In this document: piece by piece, positions 24,132 to 34,798 of the stretch
Layout: every line of letters starts with the position of its first letter
Numbering within the stretch: position 1 is the stretch's first letter
Origin: Cololabis saira
Taxonomy: Eukaryota; Chordata; Actinopteri; Beloniformes; Belonidae
Direction of reading: 5' to 3'
Assembly: GCF_033807715.1 (NCBI RefSeq)
Contig: NC_084596.1
Coordinates: forward strand, 39,224,958 to 39,288,957
DNA length: 64,000 nt
The notes under the pieces: model-generated
The model's database searches: none
What the model saw: only the letters and a program-made list of their open reading frames with translations
What the model was told of the DNA's origin: nothing
Translations under genes and position numbers: made by a program

Positions 24132-25304
24132 TTAGCCTCCCACCAATCCGAAGTAGGCCCTTATCCTCAATAGGGTCAAGGCGAAAAGGAGGACTGGAAC
24201 TAGGTAGGTTTCCTCCTCCTGTTGCGCTAGCTTCTCTCGCCAACGAAGCTCCAGCTCCTCCACCTCGTGTTTCTGGTTGGTATGAAGTTTCTCCAGCTCT
24301 TCCTTGTGGTTGGCCTGGAGCTCTGACATGGCGCTGCTAAGGCCTTGGGAGCTTTTCTGAGCCATCTCCACAATTTTCTCTTGAACTTGTTGCTCCTTGG
24401 CTTGAAGCGCCATCTCCTTTTTCACAAGCTCCTTCATGTTTTCTTCAATCTGCTGAAGCTTTTTCTTATAGTTTTCATGCATTTCTTTGGCCTTCTGTTT
24501 GAACTTTTCCATTTTCGTTTCCTGGGTTTTCAACTTAACTTCCAACTCATTTAAAGTGGTTTTTAACTTCTTTTCATGAGCAGCTTTTTCATCAACCAGC
24601 TGTTTCTCAAGGTGTGTTTGTTTCTCCAGATGCGTGTTCAGGTCTGCGGTGAATGACTTCTTCTCCAAAAGCTGTTTCTTGGTCTCTTGTAACTGGTGCT
24701 CGATTTCCTGATGTGACTTCTCTTTTATGCTACTTGTGAGCTGATTTTTCAAGTCAGTGACAATGCTTTCCAAGTCCATGATATGCAGCCCATTTGTTTC
24801 CAAAGCTTGGGATAGGACTCTGTTCGCCTCACTGAGCTCCTCCATGAATGCCTTATAGCGGTTGTTAGCCTTCAATTTCTTCTTCAGATGTTGCAGATGA
24901 ACCATAGCCAGTTTTTTATTGTTTGGTAGTGAGGGTGGAGTACTACTCTTGACGGGAAGGGGTAGCTCATATCGTCCATCTTCCCTCTGCCTGATATTGT
25001 CGTTTAGGAATTGGCGGAAGTGAATGTCATCTTGTGACACGTACTTAACTTCATGACCCCTTTTATTAAAATCTGACTCAGGAATCCTAAGAACGTCAGC
25101 AGCTGATGCTGTGGACATTTCCTTTACTGCAACTCTGTGGACGAAGCTCTGGCTTCCCAGTCTGTCAAGATAGGGATTATTAGATGATCCCGTTATGCCC
25201 CACCCAAGCTCGGTTCTTTGTGCAAAGGGTTCATTCTTATCACCTCTAACAATGTCCAAAGGTGCTAATGCAAACGGACAATCATATCCGATCAACAGTC
25301 CCAC
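24132..25304 (-). CDS. Chimeric frame: BEL/Pao pol linker fused to golgin-like coiled coil
   Basis: This 390-codon frame starts in pol text (GLLIGYDCPFALAP; then LAMVHLQHLKKKLK) and at about 24845 passes without a stop into roughly 210 codons of Lys/Glu/Gln-rich coiled coil. The segment containing KMEKFKQKAKEM and KIVEMAQKSSQGLSSAM resembles vertebrate golgin-245 (GOLGA4) as I recall it. At about 24211 pol sequence resumes, but the integrase is in another frame, so this frame ends at 24132 in unrelated residues. The coiled coil stands where reverse transcriptase and RNase H should be. The golgin identity is an inference from recalled motifs; the fusion is read directly. Confidence 0.7.
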   Translation of the reverse strand: MGLLIGYDCPFALAPLDIVRGDKNEPFAQRTELGWGITGSSNNPYLDRLGSQSFVHRVAVKEMSTASAADVLRIPESDFNKRGHEVKYVSQDDIHFRQFLNDNIRQREDGRYELPLPVKSSTPPSLPNNKKLAMVHLQHLKKKLKANNRYKAFMEELSEANRVLSQALETNGLHIMDLESIVTDLKNQLTSSIKEKSHQEIEHQLQETKKQLLEKKSFTADLNTHLEKQTHLEKQLVDEKAAHEKKLKTTLNELEVKLKTQETKMEKFKQKAKEMHENYKKKLQQIEENMKELVKKEMALQAKEQQVQEKIVEMAQKSSQGLSSAMSELQANHKEELEKLHTNQKHEVEELELRWREKLAQQEEETYLVPVLLFALTLLRIRAYFGLVGG

Positions 25305-25345
25305 TTCGCAGTCAAGTAGCAGAGATAGTTTGTCAGCCAGGTGTC

Positions 25346-26093
25346 TTAAATGGGGCCACTGCAGTGCCGTCTGATTAGTGGGATATGAGATCTGTCCACT
25401 GGGATGAAGTCCCTAGAGTAGGCCTTCTGTAACTGGACATGGGATTCAGAATGAATTCCTCTGATTTGCAAACCTTGTACAATCTTACTTGTTATGATAG
25501 TATCAACAGCCGTCATTGTGCTTAGCTTTAGTCGCACAGATGGCGCTTTCACGTTAAGCTCTTTGAGTAGATCTTCCAAAATAAAGGTTGAGTCACTCTG
25601 TGCGTCAAGTAAAGCATAAGTGAGTACCTCTCTATGTGGCTCTTCTGCTGATGATAAAAACACTGGTACAATATTAGAGGTAGAAGAAGAACCTCGAGCC
25701 ACAGCGTGGGACAGTACATTATGGACTTCCTGACTCCAATGCTGCCACAGATGCATTCTCCCTATCTTCATGCAAACAAGTTGGATGGCGCCAACCACAT
25801 GTGTTGCATGTATGTCGCCTTTTACAGTCCTTTGAGATGTGCCCTTTCCACAAACAGCCAAAGCAAAGTTGGTTTTCTCGAATAAATGCCCTTTTATCTT
25901 CAATGGGGGTTTCTGCAAAGATAGGACACCTAGCTATGCCATGAGTTTCATCCTTGCAGACCAAGCAAGGTTGTTTTGGCTTGGAAAAGGTTGTTCTATG
26001 CATCCCTGCAGAAGAGTTGTTAAACTGGGCACTTGTATTCAGAATATTGGCTCTTTTGGGTAGTCTGTCATCCATGACTTTGGGGTTTAACAT
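25346..26093 (-). pseudogene. BEL/Pao zinc knuckle and peptidase region
   Basis: Two overlapping frames joined by a frameshift near 25728. The first (26093-25719) has paired CCHC-like knuckles plus a Cys/His tail (TCNTCGWRHPTC). The second carries the retropepsin-like part with the LLDAQSDS motif, where the usual DTGS-like site has DAQS, and then SVRLKLSTMTAVD. It stops at 25346, out of frame with the next segment. Confidence 0.75.
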
Positions 26094-27157
26094 AAATGGC
26101 GAGGCATGGGATTACATGCTATTCTGGCTTCCTTTTGTAAAAAGTCTGTAAAACATGAAAAGCTTGGGTAGTCACCAGATGCATCCAGCTCATCTGTGAC
26201 AATCCTGCTCCATTGACGCACTATCCAGTCGGGCAATTTCTTGAGTAATTTATGATTTTCTTCACAGTCATTTAGAATGGCTAACCCTTTAACATGGGGC
26301 ATAGCCTCAGTACAACCTTTCAAGAAGTCTGCAAATTCTCTAAGGGCAAAAGGGTCAGTTCCACTAATCTTAGGCCATTTCATAAGTTTTTCTCGAAAGG
26401 CCTTTTGAACGACAAATGGATTTCCATATCTTTCCTGAAGCAATGCCCAAGCGCTCTGATAAGCGTCTTCAGAGTTCCTGTAAAAGAACCCCTCAACAGA
26501 CTTGCGTGCTTCCCCTGTAAGATATTGTTTAAGATAAAGCATCTTTTCACAAGCTGGTAGGGGCTTCTGGTCGATGAGGGCCGTGAAGGAGATCTTCCAG
26601 TCAATAAAGTTTAAAGGGTCACCAGAAAATGTTATTGGTTCAGGGAGGGACAGCCGACGTATACTTAAAGAGCTTGCAATGACTTGAGCTAAGCTGACAA
26701 CATCTTGGCTTATTTTTTCATGAGGTGTCTGAGGCTGGAATGGCACAACATTTGGGTTTAGTGAATCTTTGGATTCCATCCTATGGTGAACAGAGTGCAT
26801 TTCAGCAGGTTCATTCTCTTCCTCGGGATTCTTCATACTGCCTTCAAAAATTTTATAAGCTCTCACCCGGGCTGCTGCTACCGCCACCTCATTTTCTGCT
26901 TCCAGCTGTTTTAACTTCAACTTCTCATTTTCTCTCCTTAGGTGCATTTCAGCTTCCTTCTGTCTCATTTCGGCCAGCATTTTTGCTTCAGTTAATTTCC
27001 AGTCGTTTTCCAGTTTGCACATTCTTGCTTGTTGAACTTGGATTTTTTGTGTTGCCTCTGCTTGCTTCAATTTTACTGCAAGTTCTGCTTCAGCATCAGC
27101 TCGTTTACTAGACACACAGGAGTGAGAGGAAGAAGAGTGGAAGACGTCTCTGAACAT
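26087..27157 (-). pseudogene. BEL/Pao gag
   Basis: A 356-codon frame. The first 110 codons are a charged coiled coil (Glu/Lys/Ala-rich). The rest is the Pao-type gag domain, recognisable from LSLPEPITFSGDPLNF and the later YLTGEARKSVEGF. It ends at a stop just before the zinc-knuckle frame (26093-25719), which overlaps it in another frame. An upstream frame (27381-27073) probably supplies the N-terminus after a frameshift. Confidence 0.8.
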
Positions 27158-27389
27158 ACCGTCTCTGTGTTGGTACGTCCAAAAATAGAGCCATAATTCT
27201 CCTTATTCAGCATCATCCTCACCCGCTTCTTCTCCAGTACATCATTAAACGTCTCTTCAATATCTCCCTTCCTTTTATCAACAAGTTCCCCAATCTCAAC
27301 AGGTGAGGGAGAGACAGGCGTCCATTTTCTTAATAATTTCTGGGGTGGAAGTGCAGTTGCGTCTAACATCCACCTGTACACAGTGTCAA

Positions 27390-28379
27390 AAAAAAAAAAA
27401 AAAAAAACTACACAGTGTCGTGTGCACAGAATTTAACGTTCATTCTGGAAGTTTTAAATGGAGCCGATTCAGCTCAGCCGAAGGTAAAGAAAAACATTTG
27501 GAATAAAAAACAAAATTTCATAAAGTTTTCGTTGGTGTCAGTTTATTATAACATAACGGTGATGAATGCTGGTTTGAGGGGCCCCCTAGAAATTTTTGCC
27601 TAGGGCCCCAACAGACCCTAGAATCGCCTCTGCATTTGGTTGCTTGATTTACTTAGAAGATTTGTGTTCAATCTGCTGGGTTATGGTTCTTTTGGTTCCC
27701 AAACTGATACTTTAACACAGTCACAAATTTTGACATTAAATAAACAGTGACCAAACTGAACACACATAAGTGCTATAATCACATAAATTATATTACTTAA
27801 CCCTTTCGAATGTTTCGTTTAAAGTGACATTGTAAATACATCATTTAAAAACAGAAAATTCATGCTGCAGCTTTTACCAAACTTTTAACAAAAGCTCTTA
27901 AACCCTTAAAACCTCTAATAACCTTCGGGCTTATTTCTTAACATTCTACTCAAATGCACTGTAGAACGTTACTCCATTTACATTCCTTTATTATTTCAGT
28001 CCAGTGTCTTTCACCGCATTTTCGGCTATACCTTTGAAGCAGGAGCGGCGTACTGTTTACTCTTGCCTGTGTGCAAGGCTGCAGGCTGCGTCGGTTCCTG
28101 ACGTCTGATGCAGGAAGATGGCTCGGGCGTGATGGGCGAGTTTTCACTGTAGCGGACCCTTGGTTCCAATAAAAAGGCGGAAAGATTCGTACGGGTGCTC
28201 AAATTTTATTACCATACCGGGCACCATGAAAACTGACGGGAAGATACAGAAAAAAGGAAAAAGGGGGGATTAATGTAAATTAGCAAGCATTCCGCAATTA
28301 AACATCACATACATACATACATACATCACATTCCATGATGCCATCCATGAACAGAAATATAAAAAGATACATTTATTAG
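27390..28379. other. BEL/Pao 5' flank and repeat fragments
   Basis: The BEL/Pao 5' LTR would be expected here but was not delimited. 27565-27632 ends GAATCGCCTCTG, which looks like one end of a hAT-type element whose other end I did not find. 28315-28330 has a few ATAC repeats. No gene was seen. Confidence 0.4.
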
Positions 28380-28880
28380 AGCGCAGTCAGTGACCACTAT
28401 TAAAATTCTAAATGTATTAAAATTTAAAAAAAAATGGAAAAAGCAGCATCATTTAATGAAACAGAACATCCCAAAGATTTAAAATAATAATACAAATACC
28501 TCATTCCACTACCAAGGGTGCTTGTTAGGAAAGTGTCAGTGATTGATGCCTTCAGGGAACCATCCCGACAATTAATCAAACTTGAAAATAAACAACAACA
28601 ACCCAAATTAATGTCAAAGAAAGAAAACCCATAAAATAACAACCATTTTAATTAAAACCCGTCATCAAATTCAAACTTACTTGAATAAAGGTCATGAAAC
28701 AAACAAAAGAAACGGAGCACAACGCCAAGCCGACCCACGGGAGAAACAGCTGAGATGCAACAGGTGTGGAGATTAAGCAGCAGAATCATCCCCTCCCCTT
28801 TCTACCTTTGCGTTCTCTGCTAAACCACACTGGCGAAAACTGACCACCAGGTGGCAGTTAAAACAATTTACCTTCATTTA
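28380..28880. repeat. Duplicated segment, copy 2 (see 21226-21470)
   Basis: It starts GAGCGCAGTCAGTGA, as copy 1 does. It carries about 275 extra bases and then matches copy 1 almost perfectly from 28667 to 28874. Confidence 0.85.
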
Positions 28881-29129
28881 CATCCAGTATATCTTCAGTT
28901 TTGTGTGTCCATGTCTGGTTGCATTGTTCCCACATACTGAAGAGGGGTTCATCATATCTGAAGGTTTTCCAATGTAACTCTGGTGATCACGGCTTGGCAG
29001 CAACATTATGCAAGAATTTACCTGCCAGCGCATGCTTTGGGTGTTATATGCCACCTTTATGTTAACCAAAACTTCCACAGTTAACTGTCATTTTTATATC
29101 ACGATTTGTTACAATGGAGAACAATGGAG

Positions 29130-31270
29130 GAGAAGAGTCTAGCTACTGGTTTCACGCCACGTTGCGGTGGAAGAACCAGACGTCTTTTACTGGCTGAGCG
29201 GAGCTGTCGAGAGGGAGTGTAGCTCTGGATGAAGGAGTGAAGGTAGAGGGAGAGTAGCTCTGGATGAAGGAGTGAAGGTAGAGGGAGAGTAGCTCTGGAT
29301 GAAGCAGTGAAGGTAGAGGGAGAGTAGCTCTGGATGAAGCAGTGAAGGTAAGGTGGGGGGTGTAGCTCTGGATGAAGGGGTGAAGGTAGAGGGAGAGTAA
29401 CTCTGGATGAAGGAGTGAAGGTAGAGGGAGAGTATCTCTGGATGAAGGAGTGAAGGTAGAGGGAGAGTAGCTCTGGATGAAGGAGTGAAGGTAGAGGGAG
29501 AGTATCTCTGGATGAAGGAGTGAAGGTAGAGGGAGAGTATCTCTGGATGAACGAGTGAAGGTAGAGGGAGAGTAGCTCTGGATGAAGGAGTGAAGGTAGA
29601 GGGAGAGTAGCTCTGGATGAAGGAGTGAAGGTAGAGGGAGAGTAGCTCTGGATGAAGGAGTGAAGGTAGAGGGAGAGTATCTCTGGATGAAGGAGTGAAG
29701 GTAGAGGGAGATCTGGATGAAGGAGTGAAGGTAGAGGGAGATCTGGATGAAGGAGTGAAGGTAGAGGGAGTGTAGCACAGTAGCTCTGGATGAAGGAATG
29801 AAGGTAGAGGGAGAGTATCTCTGGATGAAGGAGTGAAGGTAGAGGGAGTATCTCTGGATGAAGGAATGAAGGTAGAGGGAGAGTAGCTCTGGATGAAGGA
29901 GTGAAGGTAGAGGGAGTGTAGCTCTGGATGAAGGAGTGAAGGTAGAGGGAGTGTATCTCTGGATGAAGGAGTGAAGGTAGAGGGAGAGTAGCTCTGGATG
30001 AAGGAGTGAAGGTAGAGGGAGAGTATATGGATGAAGGAGTGAAGGTAGAGGGAGAGTAGCTCTGGATGAAGGAGTGAAGGTAGAGGGAGTGTAGCTCTGG
30101 ATGAAGGAGTGAAGGTAGAGGGAGTGTAGCTCTGGATGAAGGAGTGAAGGTAGAGGGAGAGTATCTCTGGATGAAGGAGTGAAGGTAGAGGGAGATCTGG
30201 ATGAAGGAGTGAAGGTAGAGGGAGATCTGGATGAAGGAGTGAAGGTAGAGGGAGAGTATCTCTGGATGAAGGAGTGAAGGTAGAGGGAGTGTATCTCTGG
30301 ATGAAGGAGTGAAGGTAGAGGGAGTATCTCTGGATGAAGGAATGAAGGTAGAGGGAGAGTAGCTCTGGATGAAGGAGTGAAGGTAGAGGGAGTGTAGCTC
30401 TGGATGAAGGAGTGAAGGTAGAGGGAGAGTATCTCTGGATGAAGGAGTGAAGGTAGAGGGAGTGTAGCTCTGGATGAAGGAGTGAAGGTAGAGGGAGAGT
30501 ATCTCTGGATGAAGGAGTGAAGGTAGAGGGAGTATCTCTGGATGAAGGAGTGAAGGTAGAGGGAGAGTATCTCTGGATGAAGGAGTGAAGGTAGAGGGAG
30601 AGTAGCTCTGGATGAAGGAGTGAAGGTAGAGGGAGTGTAGCTCTGGATGAAGGAGTGAAGGTAGAGGGAGAGTATCTCTGGATGAAGGAGTGAAGGTAGA
30701 GGGAGAGTATCTCTGGATGAAGGAGTGAAGGTAGAGGGAGTGTAGCACAGTAGCTCTGGATGAAGGAATGAAGGTAGAGGGAGTGTAGCACAGTATCTCT
30801 GGATGAAGGAGTGAAGGTAGAGGGAGTATCTCTGGATGAAGGAGTGAAGGTAGAGGGAGTGTAGCTCTGGATGAAGGAGTGAAGGTAGAGGGAGAGTATC
30901 TCTGGATGAAGGAGTGAAGGTAGAGGGAGAGTAGCTCTGGATGAAGGAGTGAAGGTAGAGGGAGAGTATATGGATGAAGGAGTGAAGGTAGAGGGAGTGT
31001 AGCTCTGGATGAAGGAGTGAAGGTAGAGGGAGTGTAGCTCTGAATGAAGGAGTGAAGGTAGGGAGGAGCCGTTTGGGTAATTGTTTGGTAAGCCGGAGTT
31101 TTGAACTTGGTGCTGCGACTGGAAGCCAGAGCAGGGAGATTAACAGCGGGTTGGTTGAAGACCAGACGTGCGTCTGCATTCTGGAGGAGGTCCAGGGTCC
31201 TGATGGCCAGTCAGGCATGTCAGCATGAGCGTGAAAAAGAGTTCTTTGTATCTGCACTCGATTGCTCTTC
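29130..31270 (-). mobile_element. LINE ORF2 C-terminal fragment split by a minisatellite
   Basis: On the minus strand the right flank reads LLQNADARLVFNQP then TKFKTPAYQTITQTAP, and the left flank reads LRSASKRRLVLPPQRG. Both are typical of the C-terminus of a fish LINE reverse-transcriptase ORF. The words YLHSFIQSYTPS join the two and are also the translation of the tandem unit between them. Confidence 0.75.
29219..31058. repeat. 35-bp minisatellite, about 52 units
   Basis: The basic unit is 35 bp, built of AGCTCTGGATGAAGG plus AGTGAAGGTAGAGGGAGAGT, with shortened units (GGGAGATCTGGATG) and higher-order blocks. Because 35 is not a multiple of 3 and the unit has no stop on the minus strand, all three minus frames stay open for 500-745 codons. 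These frames are by-products and not genes. Confidence 0.95.
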
Positions 31271-31529
31271 CTCCGGAAGACCCGGATATCCGGCACAGTA
31301 AAATTGAAATTGAATTGCAAGAACTGAATTTGAATTGTGAGAACTGAATGTAGATTCAGTTTTTCAATGCACTGATTCAAATTAAACAATACAAATTCAA
31401 ATTATGTGATTCAGATTCAGTTTTTTATGCAATTATTCAAGTTGAGCAATTCAAATTAAAATATAAATTATTCAAATTCAGTTTCTAGTGGCACATATTT
31501 CTGCCCATAGGCACCGTACGTTTGCGTCC

Positions 31530-31590
31530 CCGCGTATCCTACGCCGTAAGCTCTGGGTTGGTGCAACGCGGAACCATAAATCAGCCGGTG
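31530..31590. repeat. Half copy of the GGTTCCGCGTTA palindromic element
   Basis: Contains CCTACGCCGTAAGCTCTG and GCGGAACCATAAATCAGCC, as in the full copies at 54219-54341 and 21951-22072. 31310-31490, just before it, is a degenerate ATTCAAATT repeat. Confidence 0.65.
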
Positions 31591-31692
31591 TACGTCACTG
31601 ATCTGCAAGACGCTGCTCTCTGCTGCACCGTTAACACAAAGTAACGATGGATATTCAGAAGTGGTTCAAACCACGCCAGCAAGTTTACAGGA

Positions 31693-32012
31693 CTCTCTCA
31701 GAAAATTAGAATATTGTGATAAAGTCCTTTATTTTCTGTAATGCAATTAAAAAAACAAAAATGTCATACATTCTGGATTCATTACAAATCAACTGAAATA
31801 TTGCAAGCCTTTTATTATTTTAATATTGCTGATTATGGCTTACAGTTTAAGATTAAGATTCCCAGAATATTCTATATAGGATATTTGAGTTTTCTTAAGC
31901 TGTAAACCATGATCAGCAATAATAAAATAATAAAAGGCTTGCAATATTTCAGTTGATTTTTAATGAATCCAGAATGTATGACATTTTTGCATTACAGAAA
32001 ATAAAATGAAAC
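31693..32012. mobile_element. Palindromic MITE
   Basis: Long inverted arms: 31727-31830 (TTATTTTCTGTAATGCA, then TTGCAAGCCTTTTATTATTTT) and 31912-32008. This looks like a widespread fish foldback element. No coding capacity. Confidence 0.7.
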
Positions 32013-32505
32013 TCCGTGCTGAGATTTAATGAATGATCCATCTAGCAATATTGCTGCTGCATATATCAACATGTAAATAACATACCAATATCACTGTAGG
32101 CTCAAGTGCACACTAGTAATATATTAATTGAGCAATAACGCAATTTATTATTTTTGTCTGGTAAAAAGCCTTAGCATTGCCGTGCAGTGCTGTGCTTAAA
32201 AGCTATTGTCAATGTTCAATAAATTCAACGATGTTACCAAAGTCAATGAATAATCATGTTACATAACTGTGATCTCACTATAAATCAAAAATGATTGTGA
32301 TTCTGATTTTTGCCACAGATAGATAGATGGAGAGAGAAAGAGATAGGTCTGGGTGGTGAGAACATAGAAAAACAATTAGCTATTCTTCTCAATCAGGCTG
32401 AAAAATGGCTTAAAACATTTTTGCCTCTGCAACTTATTGCAGCCAGATGTAGCCCAGATGTAGCCTTTAGGTATTTGAGCACAAGTAGGCCAAATGCATC
32501 AATTC
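32013..32505. other. Intergenic, nothing clear
   Basis: No supported gene. A short plus-strand frame (32310-32516) runs into the LTR and has no recognisable feature. Confidence 0.4.
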
Positions 32506-32510
32506 AGAAC

Positions 32511-32775
32511 TGTTAAATGTTAATATATGACTGTTACTGTACTGCTGTTTGATGTGAGAGGAGCTGACGTGATGACGTCAGCGTTACGTCATATAAAAGG
32601 GTGTGTTCGCGCCCTGCTCACTCTCTCTGTCCTCTGCACCTGTTGATGAGAGCAGCCTGTATGTGCGTCGCTGAAGCTGTAATAAATACGCCACAGTTGG
32701 CTGAAAGTTTATTAAGTCGATTATTCTTTAGAATCTTACTTCTGCATACTGCTAGTGTGACCAAGGTTTTTAACA
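32511..32775 (+). repeat. 5' LTR of the copia element
   Basis: It has a perfect CRE (TGACGTCA, 32573-32580), a TATA box (TATAAAAG, 32592-32599) and a polyA signal (AATAAA, 32681-32686). The promoter half differs from the 3' LTR, whereas the rest is nearly identical. Confidence 0.92.
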
Positions 32776-32899
32776 GGTTATGGGCCCAGGTCACGAAATA
32801 GATTCTAGGCTAGTCGACGACGAGCAAAGTAAGACGCCGGCCTGCTGGTGCGGTGAGGTAACGGTAGCTTATTAGCTGCAAAGTATAGCTAGTTTAGCG

Positions 32900-34798
32900 G
32901 TGGGAGAACCACGCGGAGCTAAAGCTGAGCTAACGGGCAGCCACGAAGCACGAGCCATGACGAACAGAAGCAAGAGCAAGTGGCCCACGTTTGACGGGCG
33001 AGCGGAGGAGTATGAACTCTGGGAAGAGAGGATGCTGTGCTGCATGCATGGAGTGGGTCTGAAAAAGACTATCCTGGAAGAACCAGCGGGACCCATAACG
33101 GCAGAGCAGCGGGCCCTGGATGACAAGCTGAACGCCGACGCATATTGCGCGTTGGCACCGCTTCTCGACAACACGAGTCTCGGACTTATATTCAGGGAGA
33201 CAAAGGATAAGGGCCGGGAAAGCCTCAAAGTATTGAGGGAACATTATATTGGCAAAGGTAGGCCACGCATCGTCTCCCTGTACATAACAATGACTGCACT
33301 GAAGAAAGCTGACACAGAGACTGTGACGGAGTATATTATCAGGGCAGAGCAGATTATTACCGCGCTTAAAAGCGCAGGTGAGGCGCCAAGCGAAGGGCTG
33401 ATGATGGCGATGATTATGCGGGGACTACCAGAGAAATACAAGCCGTTCACGCTGATGGTGACGCACGGCTCAGTGAACATGTCGCTGGGAGAGTTCAAGG
33501 CCAAGCTGCGGAACTTCGAGGCCGCGGAGGACACCGACGCAGCCGCCGAGGAGGCGGGAGAAAGGGTGCTGAAAGCGCGGGCGGCGCCAAAGAGGAGAAC
33601 GAGCGGACCCCCGACGGAGCTGACGTGCTGGAGATGCGGGGAGAGCGGTCACCGGAAAGATGCCTGTAAAAAGGCGGTTTGGTGTGGTTTCTGCAAACAT
33701 TCCGGGCATGCAGACAAGGTGTGCAGAAAGAAACGTGGACAGAGCGCTCGGTACGCGCGGGTCCAAGATGGCGTATACGGCGGCGGCCACGGAGAGGACC
33801 GAGATGACGCAAAGAGAGCAGCGGGAGGAGACGACTTCTTCTTCAGAGCGGAGACGGAGAGAGGCAGCCGGTCAGCGCAGCAGGTCCTGAGAAAGGGGAT
33901 GATTGTGGACACCGGGGCGTCATCCCACATCATCAACGACAAGACGCGGTTCAAGAGCTTTGAGAGCGACTTCCAGCCGGAGAGGCACAGCATGGAGCTG
34001 GCAGACGGGAAGCGCACTTTCGGGTTGGCACGAGGTAAGGGAGACGCACAGGTGTGCCTCATAGACAGTGAGGGGCGCCGGTGTAAGGTGACGCTGAAGA
34101 AGGCCCTCTACATCCCTTCCTTCCCTCAAGAACTGTTTTCAGTGAAGTGTGCTACTGCTAATGGTGCCAAAGTATTCTTTGAGGAAGGTAAAGATGCTCT
34201 TGTTACCCCCGATGGCACAAGGTTTAATATTCATGTGAGTAAAAGAATGTACTACTTGCAAACCGAGTGTGATGAATATGATGTGTGTAATGTCAGCCAT
34301 GATATCCAGACATGGCATGAGATAATGGGTCATTGCAATTACGAGGATATATTGAAATTGCAGGATGTGACAGTAGGCATGCATATTAAAGGTGCAAAGC
34401 GCAGGCCTGATAAAGAATGTGATGTGTGCATACAGGGAAAATTCACTCAAATGAGAAACAGAGGTCCAACTGAAAAGGCAAATAAACCACTTGAGATGGT
34501 GAACACAGATCTTGCTGGTCCAGTAAACAACAAGTCTATAGACGGTTTTAAGTATATGCAGTCTTTCACAGATGTGTGTACCGGAGTAGTGTTTGTTTAC
34601 TTTCTGAGAGCGAAGAGTGATGCACTTCAGGCTACTGAGAAGTTTTTAGCCGATGTAGCGCCTTATGGCAACGTAAAATGCATACGATCAGACAACGGAA
34701 CCGAGTTCACTAACCGAGAGTTCCGGGCACTACTGAGGAAGAACAGGATCAGACATGAGACGTCCTGTCCTTACTCCCCGCATCAGAACGGGAGCTGA
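32900..34798 (+). pseudogene. Copia gag-protease-integrase frame
   Basis: A 632-codon frame: gag (residues 30-210), zinc knuckle CWRCGESGHRKDAC near residue 241, protease motif DTGASSHI near 337, integrase zinc-binding region (HEIMGHCN ... CDVCIQGK) and core (VNTDLAGP, RSDNGTEF). It stops at 34798 because of a frameshift just after PYSPHQNG. The integrase continues in the next frame. The ATG used is the first in frame, and no better start is evident. Confidence 0.88.

Larger units (their letters stand above)
22912..27381 (-). mobile_element. BEL/Pao retrotransposon, degenerate, with host insert
   Basis: Minus-strand order: gag coiled coil (27150-26850), Pao gag domain around 26680-26110, zinc knuckles (CLVCKDETHGIARC, CFGCLWKGHISKDC) at about 25985-25780, aspartic peptidase region with YALLDAQSDSTF at about 25620, and linker with GLLIGYDCPFALAP at about 25290. 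A foreign coiled coil follows at 24845-24211, then the integrase zinc-binding region (DKGLLRIGGRLK, then FWLIGESKSV, CRKLRHQVEEQ) at 24170-22915. Reverse transcriptase and RNase H are absent. Frames break near 27160, 26085, 25728 and 25370. The integrase part is cut by a hAT element (23041-23992). LTRs were not found. Confidence 0.85.

Noticed and set aside
28315..28330. ATAC repeats as a possible CRISPR-like array
   Set aside because: Only a short microsatellite in a vertebrate genome; no spacers.
29152..31389. Open frame of 745 codons with SLYLHSF/TLPLPSLLHPE repeats
   Set aside because: It is the stop-free translation of a 35-bp minisatellite; all three minus frames are open.
33470..34062. 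Minus-strand frames of 100-137 codons
   Set aside because: Shadows of the copia gag-pol frame in GC-rich sequence.
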